A stretch of DNA of 64,000 bases from JAVWIF01 sp036639635 (GCA_036639635.1 JAVWIF010000003.1:1-64000), one strand, 5' to 3'. Shown: positions 27,797 to 37,590, counted from the first letter of the stretch. The notes: generated by a model not told the origin, from the sequence alone. Translations and numbers: made by a program.

Positions 27797-28373
27797 ACTT
27801 TCCTTCAACATAATACGTTGCTTCCATATCCGCAGTACTTAAGGCGAAAGCTAATGGGTATTGTTCAAAAGCAGCTCCAACATTACGTACTTCTTCATTC
27901 CCACTAAATCCCATATGGTAACGAATAGCAAACGCTTCTTCCCTACTTAAACGCATGTATCCATTGATTATATACACACTTTTTTCTCCATGACCATATG
28001 GCATTTGATCATCAAATTCATAATAAGGAACTTGTTGCCAGGTTCCATTTATTTTTTGATTGCGTGTGCTTTCTTTATAACAATTAATTTTACAGATATC
28101 ATGTAGTAATGCAACAATCGCAATAGTTTCGTCATCATACTCCATGTGATAAATTTCTTTTGTTCTTGGTCGTGTTAAATAGTCCGCTAAAGAGTCATAA
28201 ACATTTAAACTATGTTCTAATAAACCTTCTTTATAAGACCCATGAAAACGCGTACTAGCAGGTGCTACAAAAAAATCACTATGTTCACTCATCAGAAATT
28301 CTAACAATTTGTCTGCACCATCACGTTTGATATGTTGCTTATACAATTCAATAAAGCGTGTTTTATTATCCAT
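27795..28373 (-). CDS. HD-domain phosphohydrolase, function unknown
   Basis: Protein of 192 residues. An HD pattern is visible: His in LLEHSLNVY, the HD pair in LLHDICK and a late Asp in LSTADMEA. The FHGSYKEGLLEHS segment is typical of small HD proteins in Bacillota. The substrate cannot be told from sequence; nucleotides or cyclic nucleotides are possible. It is separated from the 6S RNA downstream of aspS by about 60 nt and appears to be transcribed alone. Confidence 0.75.
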   Translation of the reverse strand: MDNKTRFIELYKQHIKRDGADKLLEFLMSEHSDFFVAPASTRFHGSYKEGLLEHSLNVYDSLADYLTRPRTKEIYHMEYDDETIAIVALLHDICKINCYKESTRNQKINGTWQQVPYYEFDDQMPYGHGEKSVYIINGYMRLSREEAFAIRYHMGFSGNEEVRNVGAAFEQYPLAFALSTADMEATYYVEGK

Positions 28374-28430
28374 ATAATACCTCCATTACTGTTGCTTTTA
28401 GTATAGCATATATAAAAAAATAGAGGAATT

Positions 28431-28615
28431 AAAAAAAAGATAATTAAATTATTATCTCTTTTTTAATGTCCAAGAGGTGAGATCTTTCCCTGTAAATACA
28501 GGTGGGTGATCTGCACAAAATTTTAGGATTCTCACTACAAGCAAGTTTTCACACCAAATTGTAACATACGATCTCCCTTATCTCTTCGTGTAGGAAAAAT
28601 GTTAACCTCTTGAAC
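28431..28615 (-). ncRNA. ssrS: 6S RNA (RNA polymerase regulator)
   Basis: In the 358-base gap between aspS and the HD gene the minus strand shows a TATACT -10 (28622-28627) and then an RNA of about 185 nt. Its ends form an 11-bp closing stem (28605-28615 with 28468-28478). Inside are complementary GATC-containing arms, a large central opening and a small hairpin (CCTGTA/TACAGG at 28489-28502) on the 3' side, as in Firmicutes 6S. It ends in a hairpin and T run at 28431-28460. In B. subtilis the 6S-1 gene bsrA also lies beside aspS. The call rests on structure and context; the -35 is unclear. Confidence 0.75.
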
Positions 28616-28685
28616 ACTTATAGTATAACATGGATATTCAGAAAGAATACTCTTGACTTTCTTTTTTTTCTTGTTCCTAAAACAT

Positions 28686-28712
28686 TGTAAAATATACGCT
28701 ACTAAAAGTAGC
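28686..28712 (-). terminator. Possible aspS terminator
   Basis: A short stem GCTAC/GTAGC (28708-28712 with 28698-28702) is followed on the minus strand by GTATATTTTAC. It lies about 20 nt after the aspS stop and upstream of the 6S promoter. The T run is poor. Confidence 0.4.
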
Positions 28713-28731
28713 TGAAAAATAAGGAAATTTG

Positions 28732-30474
28732 TTATTTTTTAGCAAGTTCAATATGCAATTCTTGTAACTGGTCACTTTTTACACTGCTTGGTGCCTCACT
28801 CATTAAATCAGAAGCACTTGCAGTTTTTGGAAATGCAACAACATCACGAATATTATCGGTACCCGCAAGTAACATAACCAAACGTTCTAGACCAATTCCT
28901 ACTCCTCCATGCGGTGGAGTTCCATACTTAAAGGCATCAATGAACCAACCAAACTTCATATTTGCTTCTTCTTGACTCATTCCAATTGCTTCAAATACTT
29001 TCTTTTGTAAATCTTGGTCATGAATACGAATAGAACCACTTAACAATTCATACCCATTTAATACTAAATCGTAAGCACGTGAATAACAATTTTCTTGATC
29101 GTTTAATAATTTATCAACATCTTCTAAATTAGGAGACGTAAATGGATGATGAGCTGCTACATATCGTTTTTCTTCTTCAACATATTCAAACATTGGAAAA
29201 TTTGTTACCCAAAGAAACTTGTATTGTGTCTCATCAATTAAGGATAAATCATGACCTAATTTATTTCGCAATGCTCCAAGAGCGCTTTGCGCTACTTTTT
29301 TCTTATCTGCAATCATAAATAGTAAGTCGCCTTGTTCAATTGTTAAAGCATTTTGTAAAGCAAGTTTTTCTTGTTCACTAACAACTTTGCTAATTGAACC
29401 GCTCCATTCATTATTAGATAGCTTTAAATAAGCCAATGCTTTTGCACCATAGACTTTCACAAACTCTTGTAATTTATCTAAGTCTTTACGTGAAAACTTA
29501 GCAGCTCCATCTTTTACTAGCATGGCTTGAACGACACCTTGATTGGTAATCACATCTTGAAACACTTTAAATTCGCTATCTTTAAAGATTGAAGAAACAT
29601 TAGATAATTCCATCCCAAAGCGAAGATCTGGTTTATCACTACCAAAACGTTCCATACATGCCGTGTAAGGAATACGCATAAATGAAGATAGTTCCACATC
29701 TTTTATTTCCTTAAATATTTTCTTCATTAAATTCTCTGTTACATTCCAAACATCTTCTTCTTCAACAAAGCTCATTTCAATATCTATTTGTGAAAACTCT
29801 GGTTGACGATCTGCTCGTAAGTCTTCATCACGAAAACAACGAGCTATTTGAAAATACTTATCCATTCCTCCAACCATTAACAATTGTTTATATAATTGTG
29901 GAGATTGTGGTAAGGCATAAAACTCTCCTTCACTTAAGCGACTAGGAACAAGATAGTCACGTGCTCCTTCTGGTGTTGATTTACAAAGGATTGGTGTTTC
30001 TACTTCAATAAATCCTTGATCAGATAAATAGTTACGTATTAACATCGTTACTTTATGACGCAATATTAAGTTATTCTGTAAACAACTTCTCCGTAAATCT
30101 AAATAGCGGTATTTTAATCGTGTATCTTCTAAGGCATCTGTTTCATCGGCAATAATTAATGGTGTTGTTTCTGCAGTATTTAAAATACTTACACTTTCTA
30201 CTTTTATTTCAATGTCCCCAGTTGATAATTTTGGGTTCTTATCCTTACGTTCAACTACAGTTCCACTCACTCGCAAAACATATTCATTACGTACTTCTTT
30301 AATTTGTTGCGCCATTTCTTCATCAAAAACAAGTTGTGTAATGCCACTACGATCACGCAAATCAATAAATACTAAAGCGCCAAAATTACGTCGTTTTGCG
30401 ACCCAACCATCAAGTGTTACTTTGGAATTAATATCACTACTTCTTAATTCCCCATTTGTATGTGTTCTTTTCAT
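28732..30474 (-). CDS. aspS: Aspartyl-tRNA synthetase
   Basis: Class IIb synthetase of 580 residues charging tRNA-Asp. The OB-fold anticodon-binding domain (about 1-105) has GWVAKRRNFGALVFIDLRD. Class II motifs follow, with the motif-2 CFRDEDLRADRQPEFSQID, the bacterial GAD insertion from about 285 to 410, and motif 3 GIGLERLVML near the end. Two ATGs are adjacent; AGGAG spacing favours the second (30474). It is 9 nt after hisS, and both are under the T-box at 31856-32070. Confidence 0.97.
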   Translation of the reverse strand: MKRTHTNGELRSSDINSKVTLDGWVAKRRNFGALVFIDLRDRSGITQLVFDEEMAQQIKEVRNEYVLRVSGTVVERKDKNPKLSTGDIEIKVESVSILNTAETTPLIIADETDALEDTRLKYRYLDLRRSCLQNNLILRHKVTMLIRNYLSDQGFIEVETPILCKSTPEGARDYLVPSRLSEGEFYALPQSPQLYKQLLMVGGMDKYFQIARCFRDEDLRADRQPEFSQIDIEMSFVEEEDVWNVTENLMKKIFKEIKDVELSSFMRIPYTACMERFGSDKPDLRFGMELSNVSSIFKDSEFKVFQDVITNQGVVQAMLVKDGAAKFSRKDLDKLQEFVKVYGAKALAYLKLSNNEWSGSISKVVSEQEKLALQNALTIEQGDLLFMIADKKKVAQSALGALRNKLGHDLSLIDETQYKFLWVTNFPMFEYVEEEKRYVAAHHPFTSPNLEDVDKLLNDQENCYSRAYDLVLNGYELLSGSIRIHDQDLQKKVFEAIGMSQEEANMKFGWFIDAFKYGTPPHGGVGIGLERLVMLLAGTDNIRDVVAFPKTASASDLMSEAPSSVKSDQLQELHIELAKK

Positions 30475-30483
30475 CATATTCTC

Positions 30484-31821
30484 CTAATCATGGTGTTCGC
30501 AGGTACAGTTTTCTTCACCACAAGAACAAACATGTTCTTCACTAGTTTCCTCAAACATCTTATCCATACCTTCTATTACTTCTTCTAATTTAACAACTAC
30601 CTGTGTTTGTTCTGCAATGTTTTTAATCGTTAAAACACCTTGTTCAACATCTTTTTCACCTATGATAATCGCAGCTTTAGCATGTTTACGCTCTACTGTT
30701 TTAAACTGTGCTTTAAAGGAACGATCAAGATAATCCATATCTGAACAATATCCATTTGCACGTAGTTGAGTAACAATTTGTAATGCTACATTACGTACTT
30801 TTGGAGACAAACATAAAACATAAGCATCAAGTTCTTGTTTTTCTTCTAAATCAATCCCCTCACTATTACAAGCTATCAAGAGACGTTCTAAACCAAGTGC
30901 CCAACCAATTCCACTCATTTCTTTAGGACCACCAAAGTATTCTACTAAGCCATCATAACGACCTCCAGCAAATACAGTTGATTGTGCACCCATATCTTTA
31001 TTAACAGAAACTACTTCAAATACCGTGTGCGTATAATAATCTAATCCACGTACTAATTTATCATCCACTTCATATGGAATGTTAAGTGTATCTAATCCCG
31101 CTAATACATCTTGAAAATAAGCTTTACTTTCTTCGTTTAAATAATCATGCATTTTAGGTACTGATTTCATAATTGGTAAATCATGATCTACTTTACAATC
31201 TAAAATACGTAATGGATTTTGAACATAACGACGTTGACAATCAGGACACATGCTTTGAATATCTGCTTTAAAATGGTCTTTTAATGCAGTTCGATAAGCA
31301 TCTCTAGAATCGTCATCTCCTAATGTATTAATAAGTACTTTCATATCTTTTAAACCAAGTGCAGATACGAATGAATATCCTAGTGCAATCGTTTCAACAT
31401 CTAAATAAGCACTCTTAGCACCTATTACTTCAACTCCAAATTGATGAAAGATACGCATTCTTCCTTTTTGTGGACGTTCATGACGACATTGTGGACCTAC
31501 GTAGTACATTTTTGCAGGTAAGTCAGCATTCCCATACATTTTATGTTCTACAAATGCACGAGCAACTCCTGCAGTGCTTTCAGGACGTAATGTTAAAGAA
31601 GTATCACTATTTGCTAATTGAAATGTGTACATTTCTTTATTTACCATATCACTTGAATCATTTCCTCTTTTAAATACATTTGTATGTTCAAATATTGGTG
31701 TACGAATTTCTTGGTAATTATAAACATATGTAAATTGTCTAATTAACTCTTCTAAACGATGCCATTTACTAATTTCATTTGGTAATATGTCTTGGGTTCC
31801 TCTTGGTACTTGATAATTCAT
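30484..31821 (-). CDS. hisS: Histidyl-tRNA synthetase with Cys/His-rich C-terminal tail
   Basis: Class IIa synthetase of 445 residues. The N-terminal YQVPRGTQDILP, motif 2 (RHERPQKGRMRIFHQ), the histidine-A segment LVRGLDYYTHTVFE and motif 3 GIGWALGLERL are all present, followed by the anticodon-binding domain. Family members usually end near residue 420. Here about 22 more residues follow, with CSC, CTC and a terminal EHHD, a likely metal-binding tail whose role is unknown. It is first gene of the hisS-aspS operon and is preceded by a T-box. Confidence 0.96.
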   Translation of the reverse strand: MNYQVPRGTQDILPNEISKWHRLEELIRQFTYVYNYQEIRTPIFEHTNVFKRGNDSSDMVNKEMYTFQLANSDTSLTLRPESTAGVARAFVEHKMYGNADLPAKMYYVGPQCRHERPQKGRMRIFHQFGVEVIGAKSAYLDVETIALGYSFVSALGLKDMKVLINTLGDDDSRDAYRTALKDHFKADIQSMCPDCQRRYVQNPLRILDCKVDHDLPIMKSVPKMHDYLNEESKAYFQDVLAGLDTLNIPYEVDDKLVRGLDYYTHTVFEVVSVNKDMGAQSTVFAGGRYDGLVEYFGGPKEMSGIGWALGLERLLIACNSEGIDLEEKQELDAYVLCLSPKVRNVALQIVTQLRANGYCSDMDYLDRSFKAQFKTVERKHAKAAIIIGEKDVEQGVLTIKNIAEQTQVVVKLEEVIEGMDKMFEETSEEHVCSCGEENCTCEHHD

Positions 31822-31855
31822 GATAAATCCTCCTTTATATTTCTTTTATAACCAC

Positions 31856-32070
31856 AAAAAAACGTCCTACATAAGGACGTTATGAACGCGGTACCACCTT
31901 ACTTCATCTAAAAAGATGCAGCTTTTCCTTTTAACGCAAGGGTGTTTTACGATTATCATTTTGTGATAATACCTCAAAAGTGTCCTATCATAACTTTTTT
32001 GTGAAAACTCTCAGCATTTGTTTTCTTCTCTTTACCAAAACTCATTATCATAGCTCTTTCTCATCGGATT
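31856..32070 (-). promoter_or_regulatory. T-box leader of hisS-aspS
   Basis: The 328-base gap upstream of hisS holds a T-box riboswitch. On the minus strand it has a Stem I region, the T-box core AAGGTGGTACCGCG (about 31887-31900) and a terminator with 7-bp arms (31875-31881 with 31861-31867) and a T run. The specifier side reads GACAC (31980-31984), which contains GAC (Asp) followed by the usual purine, and overlapping CAC (His). Uncharged tRNA should stabilise the antiterminator. Aligning with the tyrS leader places GAC at the codon position. Confidence 0.92.
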
Positions 32071-32076
32071 ACCTAT

Positions 32077-32105
32077 AGTTTACTCATCTTCTTCTTATTT
32101 GTCAA
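32077..32105 (-). promoter_or_regulatory. hisS-aspS promoter
   Basis: Minus-strand TTGACA (32100-32105), a 17-nt spacer and TAAACT (32077-32082), just upstream of the T-box. Confidence 0.75.
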
Positions 32106-32114
32106 TATCAAATA

Positions 32115-32140
32115 AGAAAAAAGGAATGCTTGCACATTCC
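32115..32140 (-). terminator. Terminator after yebC-type gene
   Basis: GGAATG/CATTCC arms (32135-32140 with 32123-32128) are followed by a minus-strand T run, 10 nt behind the stop codon of the gene at 32150. Confidence 0.75.
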
Positions 32141-32149
32141 CAATGATTA

Positions 32150-32884
32150 CTATTTTCCTTCTTCGATATTTTCAACATTATGATACACTTGTTGCACATC
32201 ATCAACATCATCCAACAAGGTTATTAATCGTTGAAATAATGTTAAATCTTCGCCTTCTAAACTAATGTATTCATTTGGTATCATTGTATTTTCTAATACT
32301 TGAAACTCTACTTCTGGTAGAAGCGTTTCAATTGCTTCTTTTGCTTTGTTTAAATCTGTTGGCTCTACGCTAATATTCATCATACCATCATTAACTTCAA
32401 GATCGCGCAACTCTACATCTCCACCAATTAAAGCATCCATCATTGCTTCTTCATCATCATATTCAATAACAATTACACCAGTGTGCACATAGTTAAAAGA
32501 AACTGAACCTTCTACACCAAGCTTACTATGAGATTTATTAAAACAAGCACGTAAATCTGCAATCGTACGGTTGGCATTATCTGTTAAACAATCAATAATA
32601 ACAGTTGCCCCTCCGTTTGATCCAAACCCTTCATATGTAGCAGCTGAATAGTTTTCACCAGTACCACCTTTTGCTTTTTCAATTGCTCTTTTAATAACGT
32701 CAGCAGGTACTTGGTTTGCTTTTGCGCGTTCAATTACTTTCTTCAATGACATATTCATATCAGGATCAGGAACACCAGCTTTCGCTGCCATTAAAATTTC
32801 TTTTCCAAAACGAGAATATACTTTTGCTTTTGCATTTGCTGTTTTTTGCATTGATGCAGCTCTTACTTCAAAATGTCTACCCAT
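32150..32884 (-). CDS. YebC/PmpR family DNA-binding regulatory protein
   Basis: Protein of 244 residues of the YebC (TACO1-like) family. MGRHFEVRAASMQKTANAKAKVYSRFGKEI carries the family N-terminus (abridged pattern GRHFE, then KTANAKAK). NGGATVIIDCLTDNANRT is the middle signature. Members act in transcription or relieve ribosome stalling; the specific role here is unknown. It has its own ribosome site and terminator, downstream of leuS. Confidence 0.93.
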   Translation of the reverse strand: MGRHFEVRAASMQKTANAKAKVYSRFGKEILMAAKAGVPDPDMNMSLKKVIERAKANQVPADVIKRAIEKAKGGTGENYSAATYEGFGSNGGATVIIDCLTDNANRTIADLRACFNKSHSKLGVEGSVSFNYVHTGVIVIEYDDEEAMMDALIGGDVELRDLEVNDGMMNISVEPTDLNKAKEAIETLLPEVEFQVLENTMIPNEYISLEGEDLTLFQRLITLLDDVDDVQQVYHNVENIEEGK

Positions 32885-32955
32885 TTATATCACCTTCCAA
32901 ATTTCCTTATTTAGTATAGCATAGTTACTGATTTAAACGCAAATTTTTTATTTCA

Positions 32956-35355
32956 TTAATTTGCGACAATATTTACTACTTTTCCTTTCACAACGATTAC
33001 TTTACGGATTGTTTTTCCTTCTAATTGCGCAGCAACAGAAGCTATCTTCATTGCTTCTTCTTTTAAGTTATCTTCAGAAGTTCCCGCTTCTACACTAAAC
33101 TTACCACGTAGTTTTCCATTAACTTGAACAATAACATCAAGTACGTCTTCTACTAACATTGCCTCATCATATACAGGCCAAGGTGCATAGGTAATACTTT
33201 CTTTACTATGGAATACATTTGCCCATAATTCTTCTCCAATATGTGGTGCAAAACAAGCAAACATCTTTATAAATCCTTTTGCATATTCAATATAGAACGT
33301 ATCGCTTTTATAGCATTCATTAACAAAAATCATCATAGCAGAAATTGCTGTATTTAAGTTTAATGTTTGCACATCATTACTAACTTTTTTAACCGTAGCA
33401 TGATAAATTTTATCAAGTTTTCCATCATTAGTTGTTGTTATTTTATCATATTCCGTATATAAACGAACAACACGATCAATCCACTTACGTGCACCATCAA
33501 GTCCATTGGTGTTCCAAGGAAGCGCAGCTTCTAAAGGTCCCATAAACATTTCATAAATACGAAGTGCATCAGCACCATGAGTGACAACAATTTCATCAGG
33601 GTTTACAACATTTCCTCTTGATTTTGACATTTTTTCATTATTTTCACCAAGAATCATACCTTGATGGAATAGTTTTCCAAACGGTTCTTTTGTTGGAACA
33701 ACACCACAATCATAAAGCACTTTATGCCAAAAACGTGCATATAATAAATGAAGTACCGCATGTTCTGCCCCACCAACATATAAGTCTACCGGCAACCATT
33801 GTTTTAATAATTCAGGATCGGCAATGGCATCCTGGTTCTTAGGATCGATATAACGTAAATAATACCAACAGCTTCCTGCCCATTGAGGCATTGTATTTGT
33901 CTCTCTTTTTCCTTTTACACCATCAATTTCAACATGTAACCAATCTTCACAATGAGCAAGTGGCGATTCTCCATTACCCGTTGGTTTAAAGTTTCGTGTT
34001 TCTGGTAATTCTAATGGAAGTTCTTCAAGTGCTACACTTCTTGTAGTACCATCTTCCATTTGAATAATGGGAATTGGTTCTCCCCAATAACGTTGTCTAG
34101 AAAATAACCAATCACGTAATTTATAAGTTGTTTTTGCACAACCACAGTGATGTTCTTCTAACCAAGCAATCATCGTAGTAATACCATCTTTTTTATCCAT
34201 ACCATTTAAAAAATCAGAGTTTATATGCAATCCATCTTCAATAAATGGTGCTTCCTCAATATTTCCACCAGCGAGTACTGGAATAATATCAATTCCAAAT
34301 TTTTTCGCAAATTCATAATCACGTGTATCGTGAGCAGGGACTGCCATGATAGCTCCACTACCATAACTAGCAAGTACATAATCAGATATCCATATTGGTA
34401 TCTCTTTTCCATTAACAGGATTAATAGCATAAGCGCCAGTAAATACACCAGTTTTATCTTTGTTTAATTCTGTACGTTCCATATCTGATTTTGTGGCACA
34501 TGATTGTTGATATGCTTTGATTTGTTCAATTTGTTGTGCACTAGCAATTGCTTCTACATAAGGGTGTTCTGGTGACATTACGCAATAAGTGGCACCAAAC
34601 AAGGTATCACAACGTGTTGTAAATACTGTAAATTCTTTGTTTGTATCTTTTATTTTAAAATTAACATTCGCTCCAACAGATTTACCAATCCAATTGATTT
34701 GCATTTCTTTTGTAGAAGCAGGCCAATCACAAAGGTCTAAATCTTCCAATAAACGTTCTGCATATTCCGTTATTTTTAATACCCATTGACGCATTGGTTT
34801 ACGTATAACACTATATCCTCCACGCTCACTCTTTCCATCAATGACTTCTTCATTTGCTAAAACAGTACCCAATTCAGGACACCAGTTTACAGGAATTTCA
34901 TCAACATAAGCCAATCCTTTGTTATAAAGTTGTAAAAATATCCACTGTGTCCATTTATAATAATCTTTATCAGTTGTAGAGATTTCACGATCCCAATCAT
35001 AAGAAAAACCTAATGCTTGGATTTGTTCACGGAAGTGATCAATATTTTTTTTCGTGAATTCTGCTGGATGATTACCAGTCTGTATTGCAAATTGTTCGGC
35101 AGGCAAGCCAAATGCATCCCATCCCATTGGATGTAGTACATTAAAACCTTGCATACGTTTCATTCTAGCAAGTATATCAGTTGCTGTATAACCTTCAGGA
35201 TGCCCTACATGTAATCCATTTCCACTTGGGTAAGGAAACATATCTAAAACATAACACTTAGGTTTTGAAAAGTCCCAAGTATCACAAGCAAAAGTTTTGT
35301 TTTTCAACCAATATGCCTGCCATTTTTTTTCTACACTTTGATGATCATAGCTCAT
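32956..35355 (-). CDS. leuS: Leucyl-tRNA synthetase
   Basis: Class Ia synthetase of 799 residues. The HIGH motif reads HVGH in [17 protein letters not shown] (about 46), the CP1 editing domain spans about 220-400 with the conserved VPAHDTRD, and KMSKS is in [10 protein letters not shown] near 575. Anticodon-binding and C-terminal domains are complete. It is regulated by the T-box at 35377-35596. Confidence 0.97.
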   Translation of the reverse strand: MSYDHQSVEKKWQAYWLKNKTFACDTWDFSKPKCYVLDMFPYPSGNGLHVGHPEGYTATDILARMKRMQGFNVLHPMGWDAFGLPAEQFAIQTGNHPAEFTKKNIDHFREQIQALGFSYDWDREISTTDKDYYKWTQWIFLQLYNKGLAYVDEIPVNWCPELGTVLANEEVIDGKSERGGYSVIRKPMRQWVLKITEYAERLLEDLDLCDWPASTKEMQINWIGKSVGANVNFKIKDTNKEFTVFTTRCDTLFGATYCVMSPEHPYVEAIASAQQIEQIKAYQQSCATKSDMERTELNKDKTGVFTGAYAINPVNGKEIPIWISDYVLASYGSGAIMAVPAHDTRDYEFAKKFGIDIIPVLAGGNIEEAPFIEDGLHINSDFLNGMDKKDGITTMIAWLEEHHCGCAKTTYKLRDWLFSRQRYWGEPIPIIQMEDGTTRSVALEELPLELPETRNFKPTGNGESPLAHCEDWLHVEIDGVKGKRETNTMPQWAGSCWYYLRYIDPKNQDAIADPELLKQWLPVDLYVGGAEHAVLHLLYARFWHKVLYDCGVVPTKEPFGKLFHQGMILGENNEKMSKSRGNVVNPDEIVVTHGADALRIYEMFMGPLEAALPWNTNGLDGARKWIDRVVRLYTEYDKITTTNDGKLDKIYHATVKKVSNDVQTLNLNTAISAMMIFVNECYKSDTFYIEYAKGFIKMFACFAPHIGEELWANVFHSKESITYAPWPVYDEAMLVEDVLDVIVQVNGKLRGKFSVEAGTSEDNLKEEAMKIASVAAQLEGKTIRKVIVVKGKVVNIVAN

Positions 35356-35376
35356 AATTTTTCTCCTTTTAGATAT

Positions 35377-35596
35377 AAAAAAACGTCCATATCTAAGGAC
35401 GTTTTAATTAACGCGGTACCACCTTAGTTCATTTATTAGCTAAATGCACTTCATTTCTTCTTAACGCGAAGTATTCGGATTTACAATAAATCAAGCTCCT
35501 TAATAAGTTCCAAAGGTTCCTGTACTGATTTACACCAACCATCAGCTCGCTATAACATGGCACCACTTTGTACTACTTTAATTCAACGCTTATCTG
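35377..35596 (-). promoter_or_regulatory. T-box leader of leuS
   Basis: The minus strand shows a Stem I with AGTAGTAC on the 5' side and GAACTTA on the 3' side, placing CTT (Leu) at 35505-35507 as specifier followed by A. The T-box core AAGGTGGTACCGCG is at about 35412-35426, and a 7-bp terminator stem (35397-35403 with 35382-35388) ends in a T run. Confidence 0.93.
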
Positions 35597-35602
35597 TTTA
35601 TT

Positions 35603-35632
35603 AGTATACCTAATAATGGGTTTGGTTGTCAA
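35603..35632 (-). promoter_or_regulatory. leuS promoter
   Basis: Minus-strand TTGACA (35627-35632), an 18-nt spacer and TATACT (35603-35608) immediately upstream of the T-box. Confidence 0.75.
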
Positions 35633-35636
35633 TGTT

Positions 35637-35879
35637 TTACGTAAAAAACAAAAGATAACCAATTGCTATAATTACCACAACACTAAAGAGAACTGAATTT
35701 CCTATATCTTGTCCTTTTCTTTTCATGAGGTCAATTTGCATATAACTAACAAAACCATAAATAGCTAAAGCACCTACTTTCGCAAAGTTTTTCATGTGTG
35801 GAAAAAATAAAGAAATAACAAACATAATTAGTATCCCTACTACACCGATTATAACAAGAAAATTTTTCTTTTTTTTCAT
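35637..35879 (-). CDS. Small membrane protein, unrecognised
   Basis: Protein of 80 residues with three predicted hydrophobic segments (about 7-26, 33-48, 60-79) and a very basic start (MKKKK). I do not recognise a family. AGGTGAT precedes the ATG, and a plausible promoter lies upstream (TTGAAA, 17 nt, TATCCT). It ends against the leuS promoter. It is likely real, given the ribosome site, promoter and coherent membrane pattern. Confidence 0.6.
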   Translation of the reverse strand: MKKKKNFLVIIGVVGILIMFVISLFFPHMKNFAKVGALAIYGFVSYMQIDLMKRKGQDIGNSVLFSVVVIIAIGYLLFFT

Positions 35880-35898
35880 ATCTTATCACCTGTCTTAA

Positions 35899-35927
35899 AG
35901 GATAACAGACTTCACATAAAATTTCAA
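35899..35927 (-). promoter_or_regulatory. Putative promoter of the 80-residue membrane protein
   Basis: Minus-strand TTGAAA (35922-35927), a 17-nt spacer and TATCCT (35899-35904). It begins the otherwise gene-free stretch 35880-36203. That stretch also holds the terminator at 35974-36001 and a small palindrome around an AGGA at about 36011-36028; I see nothing else in it. Confidence 0.5.
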
Positions 35928-35973
35928 TTATTTCATACCAAAAGAAGCATTTAATTTCTAAATATATCATAAG

Positions 35974-36001
35974 AAAAAGACGTGCATCACCACGTCTTTT
36001 T
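35974..36001. terminator. Terminator of the nfn operon (bidirectional shape)
   Basis: An 11-bp inverted repeat, AAAAAGACGTG with CACGTCTTTTT, flanks a six-base loop. It is about 200 nt downstream of the nfnB stop on the minus strand and is the first terminator-like structure there. Confidence 0.6.
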
Positions 36002-36203
36002 CAATTAGGTTATCGAAAGGAATTCGATATGAATACAAGAAATCGAAATGATGTGTTTTACAATAAAAGGAAGGATGTAAAGGACACAAAATTTCAAGCA
36101 TATCATAATAGAGCCAGTATTATGATAATCGAAATAAGGTACTTATTTCTTGATTTAATAATAGCATTTATATCCATTCTTGTAAACCCTTCCAAGTCAA
36201 TTA

Positions 36204-37589
36204 TTACTTATTTTGGATATATTCATCCATTGCTTTTGCAGCAGTTTTACCTGCTCCCATAGCAAGAATTACAGTAGCAGCACCAGTTACTGCATCTCCT
36301 CCAGCAAACACACCATCACGTGTTGTTTGACCGTTATCATCCGCAACTAAACAACCTTTACGATTTGTATCTAAATGTTTTGTAGTGGAACGAATGAGTG
36401 GGTTTGGTGATGTACCAATTGCCATAATCATACATTCTACATCAAGCACAAAATTACTTCCAGGCATTTCTACTGGACGTCGTCTTCCACTTTCATCAGG
36501 TTCCCCTAATTCCATTTTAACACATTCCATACCAGTAACCCAACCTTCATCATTTCCAAGTACACGTACAGGATTTGTTAACAGATTAAAGATAATTCCC
36601 TCTTCCATAGCGTGTTCTACTTCTTCACGACGAGCTGGTAATTCTTCCATACTACGACGATATACAATGGTAACTTCTTCAACACCTAGGCGTTTTGCAC
36701 AACGTGCAGCATCCATGGCAACATTACCACCACCAACAATAACGGCTCTTTTAGGTCGTTGAATTGGTGTGTCAACACCCTCTTTATAAGCTTTCATTAA
36801 GTTACAACGAGTTAAAAATTCATTCGCTGAATATACACCTTTTAAGTTTTCACCAGGCATATTCATAAAGTTAGGAAGACCTGCTCCACTACCAATAAAG
36901 ACACTTTCATATCCTGCATCAAATAAATCATCAACAGATTCACTACGTCCAATGACCATATTTGTTTGAATATCTACACCCATTTGTTCTAAACCTTTAA
37001 TCTCATTTTGAACAATTGCTTTTGGTAGTCTAAATTCTGGAATTCCATACATTAAAACACCACCAGCAACATGTAATGCCTCAAAAACAGATACTTGGTA
37101 ACCTAGTTTTGCTAAATCTCCTGCACAAGTAAGACTCGCAGGACCTGCACCTACAATTGCTACTTTGTGTCCATTACTAGTAGGTTTTACAATTTCATCA
37201 ACGACATTTTCACGATGCCAATCGGCTACAAAGCGTTCTAATCGTCCAATCGCAACTGCTTCGCCTTTAATACCACGAACACATTTTTGTTCACATTGTG
37301 TTTCCTGTGGACAAACACGACCACAAACAGCTGGTAAAGAACTTGTTTGATGAATGATTTGATAAGCTTTCTCAAACTCTCCATTTGTTACTTCTTTAAT
37401 AAAATCAGGAATATTTACAGCAACAGGACATCCACTAATACATGGTTTTGTTGGACAATGAAGACAACGTGATGCCTCTTCCATCGCCATTTCTTTTGTA
37501 TAGCCAAGTGTTACTTCATCAAAGTTATTTCTTCTTACTTCTCCATCTTGAATTGGCATTTCTATTTTTTTTAAGGACATATTAGGCAT
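36204..37589 (-). CDS. nfnB: NfnB: large subunit of electron-bifurcating NADPH:ferredoxin transhydrogenase
   Basis: Flavoprotein of 461 residues, GltD/SudA family. The N-terminal cluster domain has CLHCPTKPC..GCPV and VCPQETQCEQKC, for two 4Fe-4S clusters. FAD and NAD(P) Rossmann motifs follow, with VAIVGAGPASLTCAG near 145 and VIVGGGNVAMDAAR near 285. Such proteins are often annotated glutamate synthase small chain, but pairing with the 37591-38433 gene and no glutamate synthase large chain in this window point to NfnAB. Start follows a strong AGGAGG. Confidence 0.88.
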   Translation of the reverse strand: MPNMSLKKIEMPIQDGEVRRNNFDEVTLGYTKEMAMEEASRCLHCPTKPCISGCPVAVNIPDFIKEVTNGEFEKAYQIIHQTSSLPAVCGRVCPQETQCEQKCVRGIKGEAVAIGRLERFVADWHRENVVDEIVKPTSNGHKVAIVGAGPASLTCAGDLAKLGYQVSVFEALHVAGGVLMYGIPEFRLPKAIVQNEIKGLEQMGVDIQTNMVIGRSESVDDLFDAGYESVFIGSGAGLPNFMNMPGENLKGVYSANEFLTRCNLMKAYKEGVDTPIQRPKRAVIVGGGNVAMDAARCAKRLGVEEVTIVYRRSMEELPARREEVEHAMEEGIIFNLLTNPVRVLGNDEGWVTGMECVKMELGEPDESGRRRPVEMPGSNFVLDVECMIMAIGTSPNPLIRSTTKHLDTNRKGCLVADDNGQTTRDGVFAGGDAVTGAATVILAMGAGKTAAKAMDEYIQNK

Positions 37590-37590
37590 C

